Shown one piece after another: positions 1 to 8,994 of a stretch of DNA of 64,000 bases. The translations under genes were made by a program, and so were the position numbers. Position 1 is the stretch's first letter. The number at the start of each line of letters is the position of its first letter. Origin of the DNA: Mesorhizobium norvegicum (GTDB lineage Bacteria > Pseudomonadota > Alphaproteobacteria > Rhizobiales > Rhizobiaceae); NCBI RefSeq assembly GCF_004919685.1, contig NZ_SMYZ01000012.1, positions 124,001 through 188,000 on the forward strand, in the 5' to 3' direction. Below the pieces are notes generated by a model. It saw only the letters and a program-made list of their open reading frames with translations, ran no database searches and was not told the origin of the DNA.

Positions 1-2
1 GC

Positions 3-461
3 ACCGGCCAGTCGACGCCGGGCGCCACCCATCTGATCAAGGTCGCCTGCGAGACCGCGCTCGGCAAGCGGCCGTTCATGCAAGTGTTCGGCACCGACTA
101 TCCGACGCCGGACGGCACCTGCATGCGCGACTACATCCATGTCAGCGACCTGGCGGCGGCGCATCGCCTGGCCTTGCAGCGGCTGCGCGCCGGGGGACAA
201 AGCCTCGTCGCCAATTGCGGCTACAGCCATGGCTACTCGGTGCTCGAGGTCATCGACAGCGTGCGCCGCGCCTTCGGCCATGATTTCGAGGTGAAGATGG
301 GCGATCGTCGCCCTGGCGATGCCGCGGCGGTGGTTGCCAATTCGGATCTCGCCCGCGCCGAACTCGGCTGGACCCCGCAACGCGACGATCTCGACCAGAT
401 CGTTGCCGACGCGCTCGCCTGGGAGCGTATCCTGACCGGCAAGAACTCGGCGCGGGGCTGA
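3..461 (+). CDS. galE: UDP-glucose 4-epimerase, C-terminal part (5' end outside window)
   Basis: The reading frame is already open at the window edge and encodes about 152 residues of an extended SDR NAD-dependent sugar epimerase. Family marks are the PDGTCMRDYIHVSDLA segment, the conserved Asn-Cys-Gly-Tyr stretch and the terminal A-L-A-W helix. GalE interconverts UDP-glucose and UDP-galactose for exopolysaccharide and lipopolysaccharide precursors in the cytoplasm. The Rossmann nucleotide-binding half and the catalytic Tyr-x-x-x-Lys lie upstream of the window, so another UDP-sugar epimerase of the same family cannot be excluded. Confidence 0.85.
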   Translation, partial: TGQSTPGATHLIKVACETALGKRPFMQVFGTDYPTPDGTCMRDYIHVSDLAAAHRLALQRLRAGGQSLVANCGYSHGYSVLEVIDSVRRAFGHDFEVKMGDRRPGDAAAVVANSDLARAELGWTPQRDDLDQIVADALAWERILTGKNSARG

Positions 462-565
462 GCCGGGTTCTCCCAAGGGCTCGCAAGGCACGCGGCGAAG
501 CGCTATTGAAGGCGTTCGCGGCACGGCGTGGAGGCGCCGCGCCGCGTCGAGCTTTGGGGGATGGC

Positions 566-1816
566 ATGAAGATAACGGTGCTCGGGGCCGGTGTCGTCGG
601 TACGGCGGCCGCCTATTATCTGGCGAGCGACGGCCACGAGGTCACCGTGATCGAGCGCCATGCGGCGCCGGCACGCGGCACCAGCCAGTCCAACGCCGGT
701 CTGGTGTCGCCAGGCGATGCCACCGCCTGGGCTTCGCCGGCGGCGCTGAAGACCTTCCTGCGCGCGCTCTACAACCATGATCTCGGCATCAAGGTCCGGC
801 TGCGCTTCGATCCGTACTTCCTCGCCTGGAGCCTGCGCTTCTTGCGCCAATGCACGAAAGAGCGCCTGCGCGCCAACAGCCGGGTCAAGCTGCGCCTGGC
901 GCTCTATTCGCGCGACTGCATCAACGCCATCTCGGCCGAAACTGGCATCGGCTATGATGAGCGCAAGAAGGGCATCCTCTATTTCTTCCGCTCGCAGCAC
1001 AGCCTCGACACTGGCACCGACAATTATCGCTACCTGGCCGAGCACGGCCTGCCGATCGAGATTGTCGGCCGCGAGCGGCTGATCGAGCTTGAACCGGGTC
1101 TTGCCGGCGTGAAGGAAAAGATCGCCGGCGGCGTCTATTCGCCGATCGACCAGACCGGCGATTCCCGGCAGTTCGTGGAAAAACTCGCGGCCCACTCGGC
1201 CGAAAAACTCGGCGTGAGGTTTCTCTACGGTACGACGGTGGAGGGCCTCGACATCGAGGGCGATCGGGTGCGCGCGGTGATGACTTCGGCCGGACCGGTT
1301 TCGGGCGATGCCGTGGTCATCTCGATGGGGCCGGAAAGCGGCCTGCTCGGCCGCCGCTACGGCATCGACCTGCCTGTCTATCCGGTGAAGGGTTATACCG
1401 CGACCATTCCGCTGGAGGACGAGAGCAAAGGCCCGACCATGGGCGGCGCCGATGAGGACCAGCTGATCGCCTATTCCAGGCTTGGCAACCGGCTGCGGCT
1501 CGCCTCGACCGCCGAATTCACCGGCTTCGACCGCAGCCACAAGCCCAGCGACTTCGCTGCCATGTTCAGGACCGGCAAGGATCTGTTCCCCGGTGCCTTC
1601 GACGAGAGGAAGGCCGAGCTGTGGGCGGGCCTGCGGCCGATGATGCCTAACTCGGTGCCGGTCATCGGCCAGGCGCGCTGTGAGAATCTCTATCTCGACA
1701 CCGGGCACGGCCATGTCGGCTGGACCATGGCCTGCGGCTCCGGCAAATTCCTTGCCGACCTCGTCGCCGGCCGCAAGCCGGAGATCGACCCGCAAGGGCT
1801 GGTCTACAGGGGCTAG
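566..1816 (+). CDS. FAD-dependent D-amino-acid dehydrogenase/oxidase (DadA-like)
   Basis: The 416-residue protein opens with a dinucleotide-binding fold, MKITVLGAGVVGTAAAYYLA, then an acidic end of beta-2 (VIERH) and the TSQSNAGL segment typical of DadA-type glycine/D-amino-acid oxidoreductases. The C-terminus has the substrate-domain signature GHGHVGWTMACGSG. An in-frame codon at 506 would add 20 Arg/Ala-rich residues; the ATG at 566 starts exactly at the FAD fold and is preferred. Such enzymes deaminate D-amino acids to 2-oxo acids, passing electrons to quinones or oxygen. It ends 2 bases before a racemase gene, so the two are probably co-transcribed and may handle the same amino acid, possibly D-ornithine or D-alanine. 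Confidence 0.85.
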   Translation: MKITVLGAGVVGTAAAYYLASDGHEVTVIERHAAPARGTSQSNAGLVSPGDATAWASPAALKTFLRALYNHDLGIKVRLRFDPYFLAWSLRFLRQCTKERLRANSRVKLRLALYSRDCINAISAETGIGYDERKKGILYFFRSQHSLDTGTDNYRYLAEHGLPIEIVGRERLIELEPGLAGVKEKIAGGVYSPIDQTGDSRQFVEKLAAHSAEKLGVRFLYGTTVEGLDIEGDRVRAVMTSAGPVSGDAVVISMGPESGLLGRRYGIDLPVYPVKGYTATIPLEDESKGPTMGGADEDQLIAYSRLGNRLRLASTAEFTGFDRSHKPSDFAAMFRTGKDLFPGAFDERKAELWAGLRPMMPNSVPVIGQARCENLYLDTGHGHVGWTMACGSGKFLADLVAGRKPEIDPQGLVYRG

Positions 1817-1818
1817 AG

Positions 1819-3645
1819 ATGTCGGGACCGCAAGTCGCCATCGACCTTGGCCGCATCGAGCGCAATGCGCGCACGATCGTCGAGCGCTGCGCGCTGTCGG
1901 GCATCAAGGTGTTCGGCGTCACCAAGGGCACCTGCGGTATGCCGCAAGTGGCGCGCGCCATGTTGCGCGGCGGTGTCGCCGGCATCGCCGAATCGCGCTT
2001 CGAGAACATTCGCCGGCTGCGCGACAGCGGCATCAACGCGCCGATCATGCTGCTGCGCAGTCCGCCGATGGCGCGTGTCGAGGAGGTGGTGCGCACCGTC
2101 GACATCAGCCTGCAGTCGGAACTCGCCACCATCCGCGAGATTTCGCGCATCGCCGAGCGCATGGGCCGCGTCCACGACATCATGCTGATGATCGATCTCG
2201 GCGATCTCCGCGAAGGCATCTGGCCAAACGATCTTATTCCGACGGTCGAACAGATCCAGGAATTCAAGGGCGTGCGCATTGCCGGCATCGGCACCAATCT
2301 CGGCTGCTTCGGTGCCATCATGCCGACGCCGGAAAATCTCGGGCAACTCGTCGCCCATGCCTACAAGACCGAGCGCCTGTCCGGCAAAAGCCTCGACTGG
2401 ATTTCCGGCGGCGCCTCGTCGTCGCTGCCTCTGCTGCTCGAAGGCAGACTGCCGGCCGGCATCAACAATCTGCGGGTCGGCGAAGCGATCCTGCAGGGCG
2501 GCGTCGAGACCTTCCGCGACACGCCGTGGGCCGAGCTCGAACCCGATGCCTGCCGGCTGACCAGCGACATTATCGAGGTCAAGCTCAAGCCGTCACGGCC
2601 GATCGGCCAATCGGGCTACGACGCCTTCGGCAACCAGCCGGTCTTCCCCGACGAGGGCGACAGGCTGCGCGCCATTGCCAATATCGGCCGCGAGGACGTG
2701 CTGGTCGAGGGGCTGACGCCGATCGCCAAGGGGATACGGGTGCTCGGCGCCTCCAGCGACCATCTGCTGCTCGACGTCGCCGATGCCGATCCGCCGCCGG
2801 CCGTCGGCGACCGCGTCGCCTTCCGCATGAGCTATGGCGCCATGCTGCTGGCGATGACTTCGGAATACGTCGAGAAGGCCCCGATGCACGACGTCGAGGA
2901 CTTTTCCGGCCGCAAGATGGTGCAGATCACGGCCGAGCAGGGGGCTGCCGGCATCCTGGCTCGGGAAGGCACCGGCGCGCGGCTGGAAGCGATGAATTTC
3001 GACGTCGTCGAGTTGGCCGATGTCGAACGGCCGCCATCGGGGCTGATCCGGCTGACTGCCGGCGCCGACCGTCGCATCGCTCACAAGGCGCTGACCGCAA
3101 CGGCGCGCGCGACGCATTCCTTCGGCCTGATCTGGATCGATTCCATAGCCGCCCTGATGCCCGAGGACGAGGACGGCATCGACCTGCCGGAAGGCTCGGT
3201 CCTGGCGCGTACCCTCGGCCTCGACCACAAAGCGGGTGCGCTGCAGCCGCAGCTGTCGCCGGAGAATGTCGTCATTGTTGGCTTGCGCCATGCCGACCCG
3301 GCCGAGGCGCGGGTGCTGAAGGATTCGCGCGTGTCAGCCTTCACCATGACCGATATCGATGCCATGGGCATGCGCGACCTGATGCATGAAGCGATCCGCA
3401 TCGCCACATCAGGCACGCAAGGTTTTCACGTCAGTTACTCGCCGACCGCAACCGAATTCGCAGGCTGGGCTGCGGGTTCCGGCGGGCTGACCGTGCGTGA
3501 AACGCATCAGGCGATGGAGGCGATCGCGCTCTCGGGCGGGCTGCTGTCCATGGATGTTTCGGGCCTGACCGCAGGCCTGGAGCCTCGCATCGGCATCGAC
3601 GTGATCAATTTCGTCATGTCGGTTTTCGGCAAGCGGATCTTGTAG
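1819..3645 (+). CDS. Ornithine/alanine-racemase-like PLP enzyme fused to a degenerate ureohydrolase-like domain
   Basis: This 608-residue protein has two parts. Residues 1-370 form an alanine-racemase-type PLP barrel of the ornithine-racemase/YhfX branch, with the Schiff-base lysine at K36 (GVTKGTCG) and the barrel motif GTNLGCFG. Residues 400-608 follow the arginase/agmatinase fold: the sheet-helix order and the tail GGLTVRETHQAMEAIA match that family. Every Mn ligand motif is altered: GGDH reads GADR (415-418), DAHAD reads DSIAA (441-445) and the later Asp-x-Asp motif reads SYSPTATEF (539-547). The C-terminal half should therefore not hydrolyse guanidino compounds and may bind substrate or be structural. 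ATG follows the upstream stop by 2 bases. Family assignment is from pattern recognition; the substrate is inferred. Confidence 0.75.
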   Translation: MSGPQVAIDLGRIERNARTIVERCALSGIKVFGVTKGTCGMPQVARAMLRGGVAGIAESRFENIRRLRDSGINAPIMLLRSPPMARVEEVVRTVDISLQSELATIREISRIAERMGRVHDIMLMIDLGDLREGIWPNDLIPTVEQIQEFKGVRIAGIGTNLGCFGAIMPTPENLGQLVAHAYKTERLSGKSLDWISGGASSSLPLLLEGRLPAGINNLRVGEAILQGGVETFRDTPWAELEPDACRLTSDIIEVKLKPSRPIGQSGYDAFGNQPVFPDEGDRLRAIANIGREDVLVEGLTPIAKGIRVLGASSDHLLLDVADADPPPAVGDRVAFRMSYGAMLLAMTSEYVEKAPMHDVEDFSGRKMVQITAEQGAAGILAREGTGARLEAMNFDVVELADVERPPSGLIRLTAGADRRIAHKALTATARATHSFGLIWIDSIAALMPEDEDGIDLPEGSVLARTLGLDHKAGALQPQLSPENVVIVGLRHADPAEARVLKDSRVSAFTMTDIDAMGMRDLMHEAIRIATSGTQGFHVSYSPTATEFAGWAAGSGGLTVRETHQAMEAIALSGGLLSMDVSGLTAGLEPRIGIDVINFVMSVFGKRIL

Positions 3646-3646
3646 C

Positions 3647-3697
3647 TGAGCATGATCCCGAAAAGTGGGTTCCGGTTTTCGCTGGAGATCATGCTCA
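3647..3697. repeat. Palindromic intergenic repeat (rhizobial RPE-like)
   Basis: Perfect 11-bp arms TGAGCATGATC (3647-3657) and GATCATGCTCA (3687-3697) surround a core containing AAAAGTGGGTTCCGGTTTTC. I recognise this as a dispersed element of Mesorhizobium intergenic regions. It lies between two convergent genes, where it could act as a bidirectional transcript end. Confidence 0.75.
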
Positions 3698-3709
3698 AAC
3701 AGACAGACC

Positions 3710-5086
3710 CTATCCCTGCACTTTGACTGCCGCGCGCCAGGCACTGACATAGTCGACCCACACCGGGTCGGTCGGAGGCTCCATTTTTTCGCCTTTGCCC
3801 TGCGCCATCAGTTGATCGGTCGCCAGCAATGCGGCGCCGATGCTGGTGCCGGTGGCGGCTTCGGACGCAACAACGGCGCGTGCCGTGCTGGCTGCCAGCA
3901 TGCCGACAAAGAGCCGGTTGCGGGCAAAGGGGCCTTCGACAGTGGTCGGGCCGTCGGCGCCGATCAGGTCGAGGCAGGTCGCCGTCATCAGCGCCAGATA
4001 GAACGAGATGGCAGCAAAGCGCTGACCATTGTTCATGTTGTCAGCGTTGAGCCATGTCGCAGTCTGATGCGGGAACGGCCCCGAGCCTTGCTGGGTCGAC
4101 GGCAGCAGCAGCATCTGTCGCGCCAGCACGGCGCCGACATCGGCTTCGGCCCACTGCTCCGGCTGGTCCTTCGTCAGCACGGAAAACTCGCGGCCACCCA
4201 TGAAGCGCGCCGAGGGAACAGGATTGCCGAGTGCGTTGACATTGACCAGCGTGTCGCGCGCGGCATCCAGCGCAATCTGTTTGCCGCCAACCGCCATCGA
4301 CACCACCCAGGTACCGGTCGAGACGACAGAGAAAGGCGGCTTGTCGGACAGCAGATGCGGCAGCAGCGACGCGTTGGAATCATGCAGGCCGCAGAAGACC
4401 GGCGTTTGCGGATCGAGTCCGGTTCGCGCCGCAACGATGGGCAGGATCGGGCCGAGGCGATCGCTGGCCGGCCGCACCGGCGCCATCAGGCCGCGCCAGT
4501 CCAGGCTGTCGACCAATGATGAAAAATCCGCCGTCCACGGGTTCCACAGATCGGTGTGGCAGCCGAGCGAAGTCACCTCGTTGGCGGCGATGCCGGTCAG
4601 GCGCAAGGCCCAGTATTGCGGGTACATCAGCATCGCGGCAGCCCTGGCGAATTCCGCCGGGAAGTTCTTCTGCTGCCAGAAGAATTGCGCTCCGAGATTG
4701 AGGCCGAGCGGCAGGCGCGGCGTGCCGGTCTCGGCGAAAGGTGGGCGGATCGCTTCATAATCCGCCGCCAGCCTGTCGGGGCCGTCGAATTCATAGTCGA
4801 GCACCGGCAGCACCAGCTCGCTCGCGGCGTCGACCAGTGCGCCCGTCGCGCCATGGGTGGTGATCGATATGGCGTCGATGCGCTGTTCGCGGTTGAGGCT
4901 GGCAAGGCTGTTGAGGATGAACGTCCAAAGTGCCCCGACATCGTGATGCGGGTAGGGCGCCTGCCGCACCGGCGCATTGGCCGTCCGGCGCAGCGCGACC
5001 TCGCTCAACGTCGCGAGGTCGACCAGAGCCACCTTGGCGTTGGTCTTGCCGATGTCGATTACGGCGACGTGGCGCATCGCACTCAT
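3710..5086 (-). CDS. rhaK: L-rhamnulokinase
   Basis: A 458-residue FGGY-family sugar kinase. The N-terminal phosphate-1 loop reads [13 protein letters not shown], and the FGGY C-terminal region contains GRLFVGM-type and [18 protein letters not shown] segments. It phosphorylates L-rhamnulose to L-rhamnulose-1-phosphate in the cytoplasm, the second step of the pathway. The ATG at 5086 overlaps the stop of the mutarotase gene (ATGA), indicating translational coupling; a longer reading frame upstream only translates the mutarotase gene out of frame. It is the last gene of the seven-gene leftward operon, as in Rhizobium leguminosarum, where RhaK is also reported to be needed for rhamnose transport. 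Confidence 0.92.
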   Translation of the reverse strand: MSAMRHVAVIDIGKTNAKVALVDLATLSEVALRRTANAPVRQAPYPHHDVGALWTFILNSLASLNREQRIDAISITTHGATGALVDAASELVLPVLDYEFDGPDRLAADYEAIRPPFAETGTPRLPLGLNLGAQFFWQQKNFPAEFARAAAMLMYPQYWALRLTGIAANEVTSLGCHTDLWNPWTADFSSLVDSLDWRGLMAPVRPASDRLGPILPIVAARTGLDPQTPVFCGLHDSNASLLPHLLSDKPPFSVVSTGTWVVSMAVGGKQIALDAARDTLVNVNALGNPVPSARFMGGREFSVLTKDQPEQWAEADVGAVLARQMLLLPSTQQGSGPFPHQTATWLNADNMNNGQRFAAISFYLALMTATCLDLIGADGPTTVEGPFARNRLFVGMLAASTARAVVASEAATGTSIGAALLATDQLMAQGKGEKMEPPTDPVWVDYVSAWRAAVKVQG

Positions 5087-5400
5087 GCCATATGGAACAC
5101 GGTTTCCAACGGCACGGCCACCGGCTCGTTGTCCGGCTTGGTTTCCATGATGTCGGCCATGTGTGCCCACCAGCGCTGCATCACCGGATGCTTGGGCAGT
5201 TCGTCCATGCCGTGGTCGTCTCGCCGCCACAGCACGCCGAACAGGATATTGGTCTCCTCGTCGAGGTGGATGGAGTAATCGGAGACGCCGGCCTGCTTCA
5301 GCAGTGATACCAGCGCCGGCCAGATCTCGTCGTGACGCCGCTTGTACTCGACCTTCATGCCGGGCTTCAGCTTCATCTTGAACGCGTATTTCTCAGGCAT
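5083..5400 (-). CDS. rhaM: L-rhamnose mutarotase
   Basis: The 105-residue protein has the usual length and full pattern of the dimeric ferredoxin-like-fold mutarotase. The catalytic-histidine segment [11 protein letters not shown] is near the N-terminus, with [16 protein letters not shown] and [13 protein letters not shown] segments after it. It interconverts the alpha and beta anomers of L-rhamnose, speeding entry into the isomerase step. In R. leguminosarum the same gene is called rhaU. It overlaps rhaK by 4 bases downstream and touches rhaQ upstream. Confidence 0.93.
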   Translation of the reverse strand: MPEKYAFKMKLKPGMKVEYKRRHDEIWPALVSLLKQAGVSDYSIHLDEETNILFGVLWRRDDHGMDELPKHPVMQRWWAHMADIMETKPDNEPVAVPLETVFHMA

Positions 5401-6395
5401 CAGCGCCCTCCGCGCAGCCGCCGCCAGACGATCGGCAGCGCGATGACGATGATCAGCAGCAGGCCGATGAAGATCGACATGACGATGCCGGGCACATTGA
5501 GCAGGCCAAGCCCGAAGGTCACCAGCCCCATGATGAAGGCGGCGAGCACGACGCCCAGAATGCTGCCTGCGCCGCCGAGAATGCTGACGCCGCCGAGCAC
5601 CACCATGGTGATGACTTCCAACTCATAGCCCTGCGCGATCGACGGCCGGGTCGAACCGAGGCGCGAGGTGATCAGCACCGAGGCGATGCCCGACATCAGC
5701 CCGGTCAGGCAAAACAGGATGAACTTGGTGCGGCCGACGCGCACGCCGGAAAATTGTGCTGCGACCGGGTTGTTGCCGATGGCAAAGACGCGGCGGCCGA
5801 AACTCGTACGGTGCAGCAGGAACCGGTAAACGACAGCCGCAATGAGGAAGAGCACCAGTTCGAACGACACCACCCACCAGACATAGCCCTGGCCGAAAAA
5901 GGCGAAGCTTGAGGGGTAGCCCTTGTAGGCCTGGTCGCCGAGGATGATGAAGGCGATGCCGCGAAACAGGCTCATCGTGCCGATGGTGACCACAATCGAC
6001 GGCAGGCCGAGCCTTGTCACCAGCAACCCATTGAAGGCGCCGCAACCAAGCCCGACGACGATGCCGATCAGCACCAGCACCGGCGTGCCGGCGCCGGCCT
6101 GCACCGCCATGCCCATCATCGTCGACGCCAGCGCGATGATGGCCGCCACCGACAGGTCGATCTCGCCCGAAATGATCAGCAGCGCCATGGCGAAGGCGAT
6201 CAGGCCCTTCTCGGTGAAATTGAAGGTGAGATCGGACAGCGAGTACGGGTCGAGGAAATAGGGCGAGGCGAAGCTGTTGATGGCGAAGATGGCCACGGCC
6301 ACGACGACCAGCAGCGCTTCCCAGGAAAAGATCGCCGAACGGAACGGCTTGTCGAGCCGGTCGGGAATGTGGCGCGGGGCAGGGATGTCGGTCAT
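5400..6395 (-). CDS. rhaQ: L-rhamnose ABC transporter permease 2
   Basis: A 331-residue inner-membrane permease of the RbsC/carbohydrate-uptake-2 (CUT2) type, with about eight to ten hydrophobic segments. The family signature [21 protein letters not shown] follows the third segment and the conserved cytoplasmic loop [18 protein letters not shown] lies mid-protein. It pairs with the neighbouring RhaP to form the channel energised by RhaT. Its start overlaps the rhaP stop by 4 bases, so the two subunits are translationally coupled. Confidence 0.9.
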   Translation of the reverse strand: MTDIPAPRHIPDRLDKPFRSAIFSWEALLVVVAVAIFAINSFASPYFLDPYSLSDLTFNFTEKGLIAFAMALLIISGEIDLSVAAIIALASTMMGMAVQAGAGTPVLVLIGIVVGLGCGAFNGLLVTRLGLPSIVVTIGTMSLFRGIAFIILGDQAYKGYPSSFAFFGQGYVWWVVSFELVLFLIAAVVYRFLLHRTSFGRRVFAIGNNPVAAQFSGVRVGRTKFILFCLTGLMSGIASVLITSRLGSTRPSIAQGYELEVITMVVLGGVSILGGAGSILGVVLAAFIMGLVTFGLGLLNVPGIVMSIFIGLLLIIVIALPIVWRRLRGGR

Positions 6396-7372
6396 GTCAC
6401 CGCCTCCACCTTTCTGAGGATGATGCGGCCCTGCTGACGTTCGCCGCGCGCATTGAGCACCACGGCCAGAATGATGGCGCTGCCCGAAATCGCCATCTGC
6501 CAGAAGGGCGAGATGTTGATGACCGGCAGCGCGTTGGAGATGATACCGAGGAACAGCGCCCCTAACACCGCGCCGCCGACCGAACCGATGCCGCCGGCGA
6601 TCGAGATACCGCCGATGACACAGGCGGCGATGATGTTGAGCTCATAGCCGTTGGCGACCTCGACCGAGGCGATCACGTAACGCGAGATCCAGAGATAGCC
6701 GGAAAGGCCGCCGATCATGCCGGAGATGCAGAAGACGATGAACTTCGTCCGGCCGACATCGATGCCGGCATAGACCGATGCCGTCGGGTTGACGCCGATG
6801 GCATAGATCGAGCGGCCGAGCGCGGTGCGTGTCATCAAGATGAAGAACAGCGCAATGACCAGGATGGCGATCCAGGACAGCACCGGAATGCCGAGGAAGG
6901 CGGCGCGCTGAAAGCCGATGAAGTCAGCGCTCATCTTGTCAGCGTTGACCCAGGCGCCGCCGGACAGGACGAAGGTGGCGCCGCGATAGATGGTCAGCGT
7001 GCCCAACGTCACCACGATCGAGGGGATGTTCAGCCGCCAGACCAAAAGGCCGTTGATGGCGCCGAGCACCAGCCCGACCAACAGTGCGATAACGATCAGC
7101 AGCGGGATCGGGATCGCCGGATGCGCGGCGTTCAGCATCGCCACCACCATGCCGGTGAAGCAGAGGTTGGACGCCATCGACAGGTCGATCGACCGGGTCA
7201 GGATGACAACCATCTGGCCTAGCGCCAGGATCATCAGGATCGAGGTGTCGTTGAACACCTGGCGCAGATTGCCGGGGTCGGCAAAGGCCGGGAAGCGCGT
7301 CGAGATCAGCCCGATCAGCACGACGATGGCTGCGAACAGCCAGATTTCGCGGTATTTGAGGAAAGCCTTCAT
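6392..7372 (-). CDS. rhaP: L-rhamnose ABC transporter permease 1
   Basis: A 326-residue CUT2-type permease. It shows VILTRSIDLSMASNLC, the counterpart of the permease signature in RhaQ, and the loop GVNPTASVYAGIDVGRTK, with hydrophobic segments throughout. It overlaps both neighbours by 4 bases (rhaT upstream, rhaQ downstream). With RhaQ it forms the heterodimeric membrane channel for L-rhamnose uptake. Confidence 0.9.
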   Translation of the reverse strand: MKAFLKYREIWLFAAIVVLIGLISTRFPAFADPGNLRQVFNDTSILMILALGQMVVILTRSIDLSMASNLCFTGMVVAMLNAAHPAIPIPLLIVIALLVGLVLGAINGLLVWRLNIPSIVVTLGTLTIYRGATFVLSGGAWVNADKMSADFIGFQRAAFLGIPVLSWIAILVIALFFILMTRTALGRSIYAIGVNPTASVYAGIDVGRTKFIVFCISGMIGGLSGYLWISRYVIASVEVANGYELNIIAACVIGGISIAGGIGSVGGAVLGALFLGIISNALPVINISPFWQMAISGSAIILAVVLNARGERQQGRIILRKVEAVT

Positions 7373-8910
7373 GCCACGATCCCCGCTGCCGTCCTGACCA
7401 GCGTCTCGGCGTCCAGCCCCTTGTTGTCGTAGACCGCCACAACGAGGCCTTCGCGCATGACCACGACGCGGTCGGACATGCCGAGGATTTCAGGCAGTTC
7501 CGACGACACCATGATCACCGACAGGCCTTGCGCCACCAACTCGGCCATGAAGCCGTGCACGGCGGCCTTGGAGCCGATGTCGATGCCCTTGGTCGGCTCG
7601 TCCAGGATGATGACCTTGGGCGCGGTCGCCAGCCATTTGGCGATGACGATCTTCTGCTGGTTGCCGCCAGACAGCGTACCGACATCCTGACTGAGTGAGG
7701 AGGCGCGCAGGTCGAGCCGCTCGGTGTAGGAGCGGGCCAGATCGAACTCTTCCGCCAGCCGCAGCAGGCCGGATTTCGAGGTGCGCTTGAGTGAAGGCAG
7801 CGAAACGTTCTGGAAGATCGGCAGGCCGATCACCACGCCCTGCTTGCCGCGCTCCTCCGGCACGTAGACGATGCCGGCATCGATCGAATCCGCCGCCGAT
7901 TTCGGCGCGATCGTCTTGCCTTCCAAGGTAATCGTGCCGGCTGATATGCGGGTGATGCCCGATATTGCCTGCATCACCTCGCTGCGCCCGGCGCCGACAA
8001 GGCCGTAGAAGCCGAGGATTTCGCCCTTGTGCAATTCGAAGCCGATGTCGTTGAACTCGGTCGGGTGCGACAGGCCGGAGACGGAGAGCACAGGCGCGCC
8101 GATCTCGGCCTTGCGCTGCGGGAAGATGTGGTCGACCGCGCGGCCGACCATCAGGCGCACGATCTGGCTCTGGCCGGCATCCTTGATCAGGCCTTCACCG
8201 ACCATCTCGCCGTCGCGGAACACCGTGTAGCGGTCGGCGATGCGGTAGATCTCGTCGAACTTGTGGCTGATGAACAGGATAGCCTTGCCTTCGCTCTTGA
8301 GGAACTCGATGAGCAGGAAAAGCTCCTCGATCTCCTTCATCGAAAGCGCGGCGGTCGGCTCGTCCATGATGACGATCTGCGCGTCGATCGACATGGCGCG
8401 CGCAACGGCGACCAGATGCTTGTTGGCGATGCCGAGGTCCTTCAGCCGCGCGTCGGCGTCGATATGGCCGGCATGCATGGTGTCGAGCACTTCGCGCGCA
8501 TTCTTGCGCATCGTGCGCCAGTCGATGGTGCCGAAACGCGTGTGCGGCGCGTGGCCGAGAAAGATGTTCTCGGCGACCGTCAAATCGTCGAACAGCACGG
8601 TTTCCTGGTGGATGGCGGTGACGCCATAGCCAAAGGCGGCGTGCGCGCTGGGCAGGGTGACGGCTTGGCCGTCGATGCTGATTGTGCCCGCATCAGGCTG
8701 GTAGATGCCGGTCATGATCTTGACCAGCGTCGACTTGCCGGCGCCGTTCTCGCCGATCAACGCGGTCACCTGGCCCGGATAGAGCGACAGGCTGACATTG
8801 TGCAGCGCGCGCACGCCGGGAAAGCTCTTGGTGATGCCGGACAGCGTCAGGCGTGGAGCCGAGGCCAGAGGCCGCTCCTTCACCGTGCCGGGTTGGGCTG
8901 TCGTGTCCAT
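7369..8910 (-). CDS. rhaT: L-rhamnose ABC transporter, double ATP-binding protein
   Basis: The 513-residue protein contains two ABC domains in tandem, as in RbsA/MglA. The first has a canonical Walker A, GENGAGKSTLVKI, and Walker B VIMDEPTAALS. The second has the altered P-loop VGAGRSEVMQAI normal for this family, the signature LSGGNQQKIVIAKWL and Walker B VIILDEPTKGID. It energises rhamnose import through RhaPQ at the inner face of the membrane. An 84-base spacer with a strong hairpin separates it from rhaS. The name rhaT follows rhizobial usage and is not the E. coli RhaT symporter. Confidence 0.92.
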   Translation of the reverse strand: MDTTAQPGTVKERPLASAPRLTLSGITKSFPGVRALHNVSLSLYPGQVTALIGENGAGKSTLVKIMTGIYQPDAGTISIDGQAVTLPSAHAAFGYGVTAIHQETVLFDDLTVAENIFLGHAPHTRFGTIDWRTMRKNAREVLDTMHAGHIDADARLKDLGIANKHLVAVARAMSIDAQIVIMDEPTAALSMKEIEELFLLIEFLKSEGKAILFISHKFDEIYRIADRYTVFRDGEMVGEGLIKDAGQSQIVRLMVGRAVDHIFPQRKAEIGAPVLSVSGLSHPTEFNDIGFELHKGEILGFYGLVGAGRSEVMQAISGITRISAGTITLEGKTIAPKSAADSIDAGIVYVPEERGKQGVVIGLPIFQNVSLPSLKRTSKSGLLRLAEEFDLARSYTERLDLRASSLSQDVGTLSGGNQQKIVIAKWLATAPKVIILDEPTKGIDIGSKAAVHGFMAELVAQGLSVIMVSSELPEILGMSDRVVVMREGLVVAVYDNKGLDAETLVRTAAGIVA

Positions 8911-8945
8911 AGTCGTATCAAGCCCTGAAACAAGGTCCGTTTAAA

Positions 8946-8975
8946 GTCGCGGCGGGACGTGAGCCCCGCCGCGAC
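8946..8975 (-). terminator. Strong hairpin between rhaS and rhaT
   Basis: Perfect 11-bp GC-rich arms GTCGCGGCGGG (8946-8956) and CCCGCCGCGAC (8965-8975) flank an 8-base loop. On the transcribed (minus) strand the stem is followed by CTTTAAAC, only a weak U-run. It is placed to attenuate read-through or protect the rhaS 3' end, so that binding protein exceeds transporter. Confidence 0.6.
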
Positions 8976-8994
8976 AACTCTAGAGGGCTCCAGA

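Noticed and set aside
503..1795. 430-codon open frame antisense to the DadA-like gene
   Set aside because: It mirrors the sense gene in high-GC DNA; composition is Arg/Ala/His-rich and no domain is visible, while the plus strand has a full FAD enzyme.
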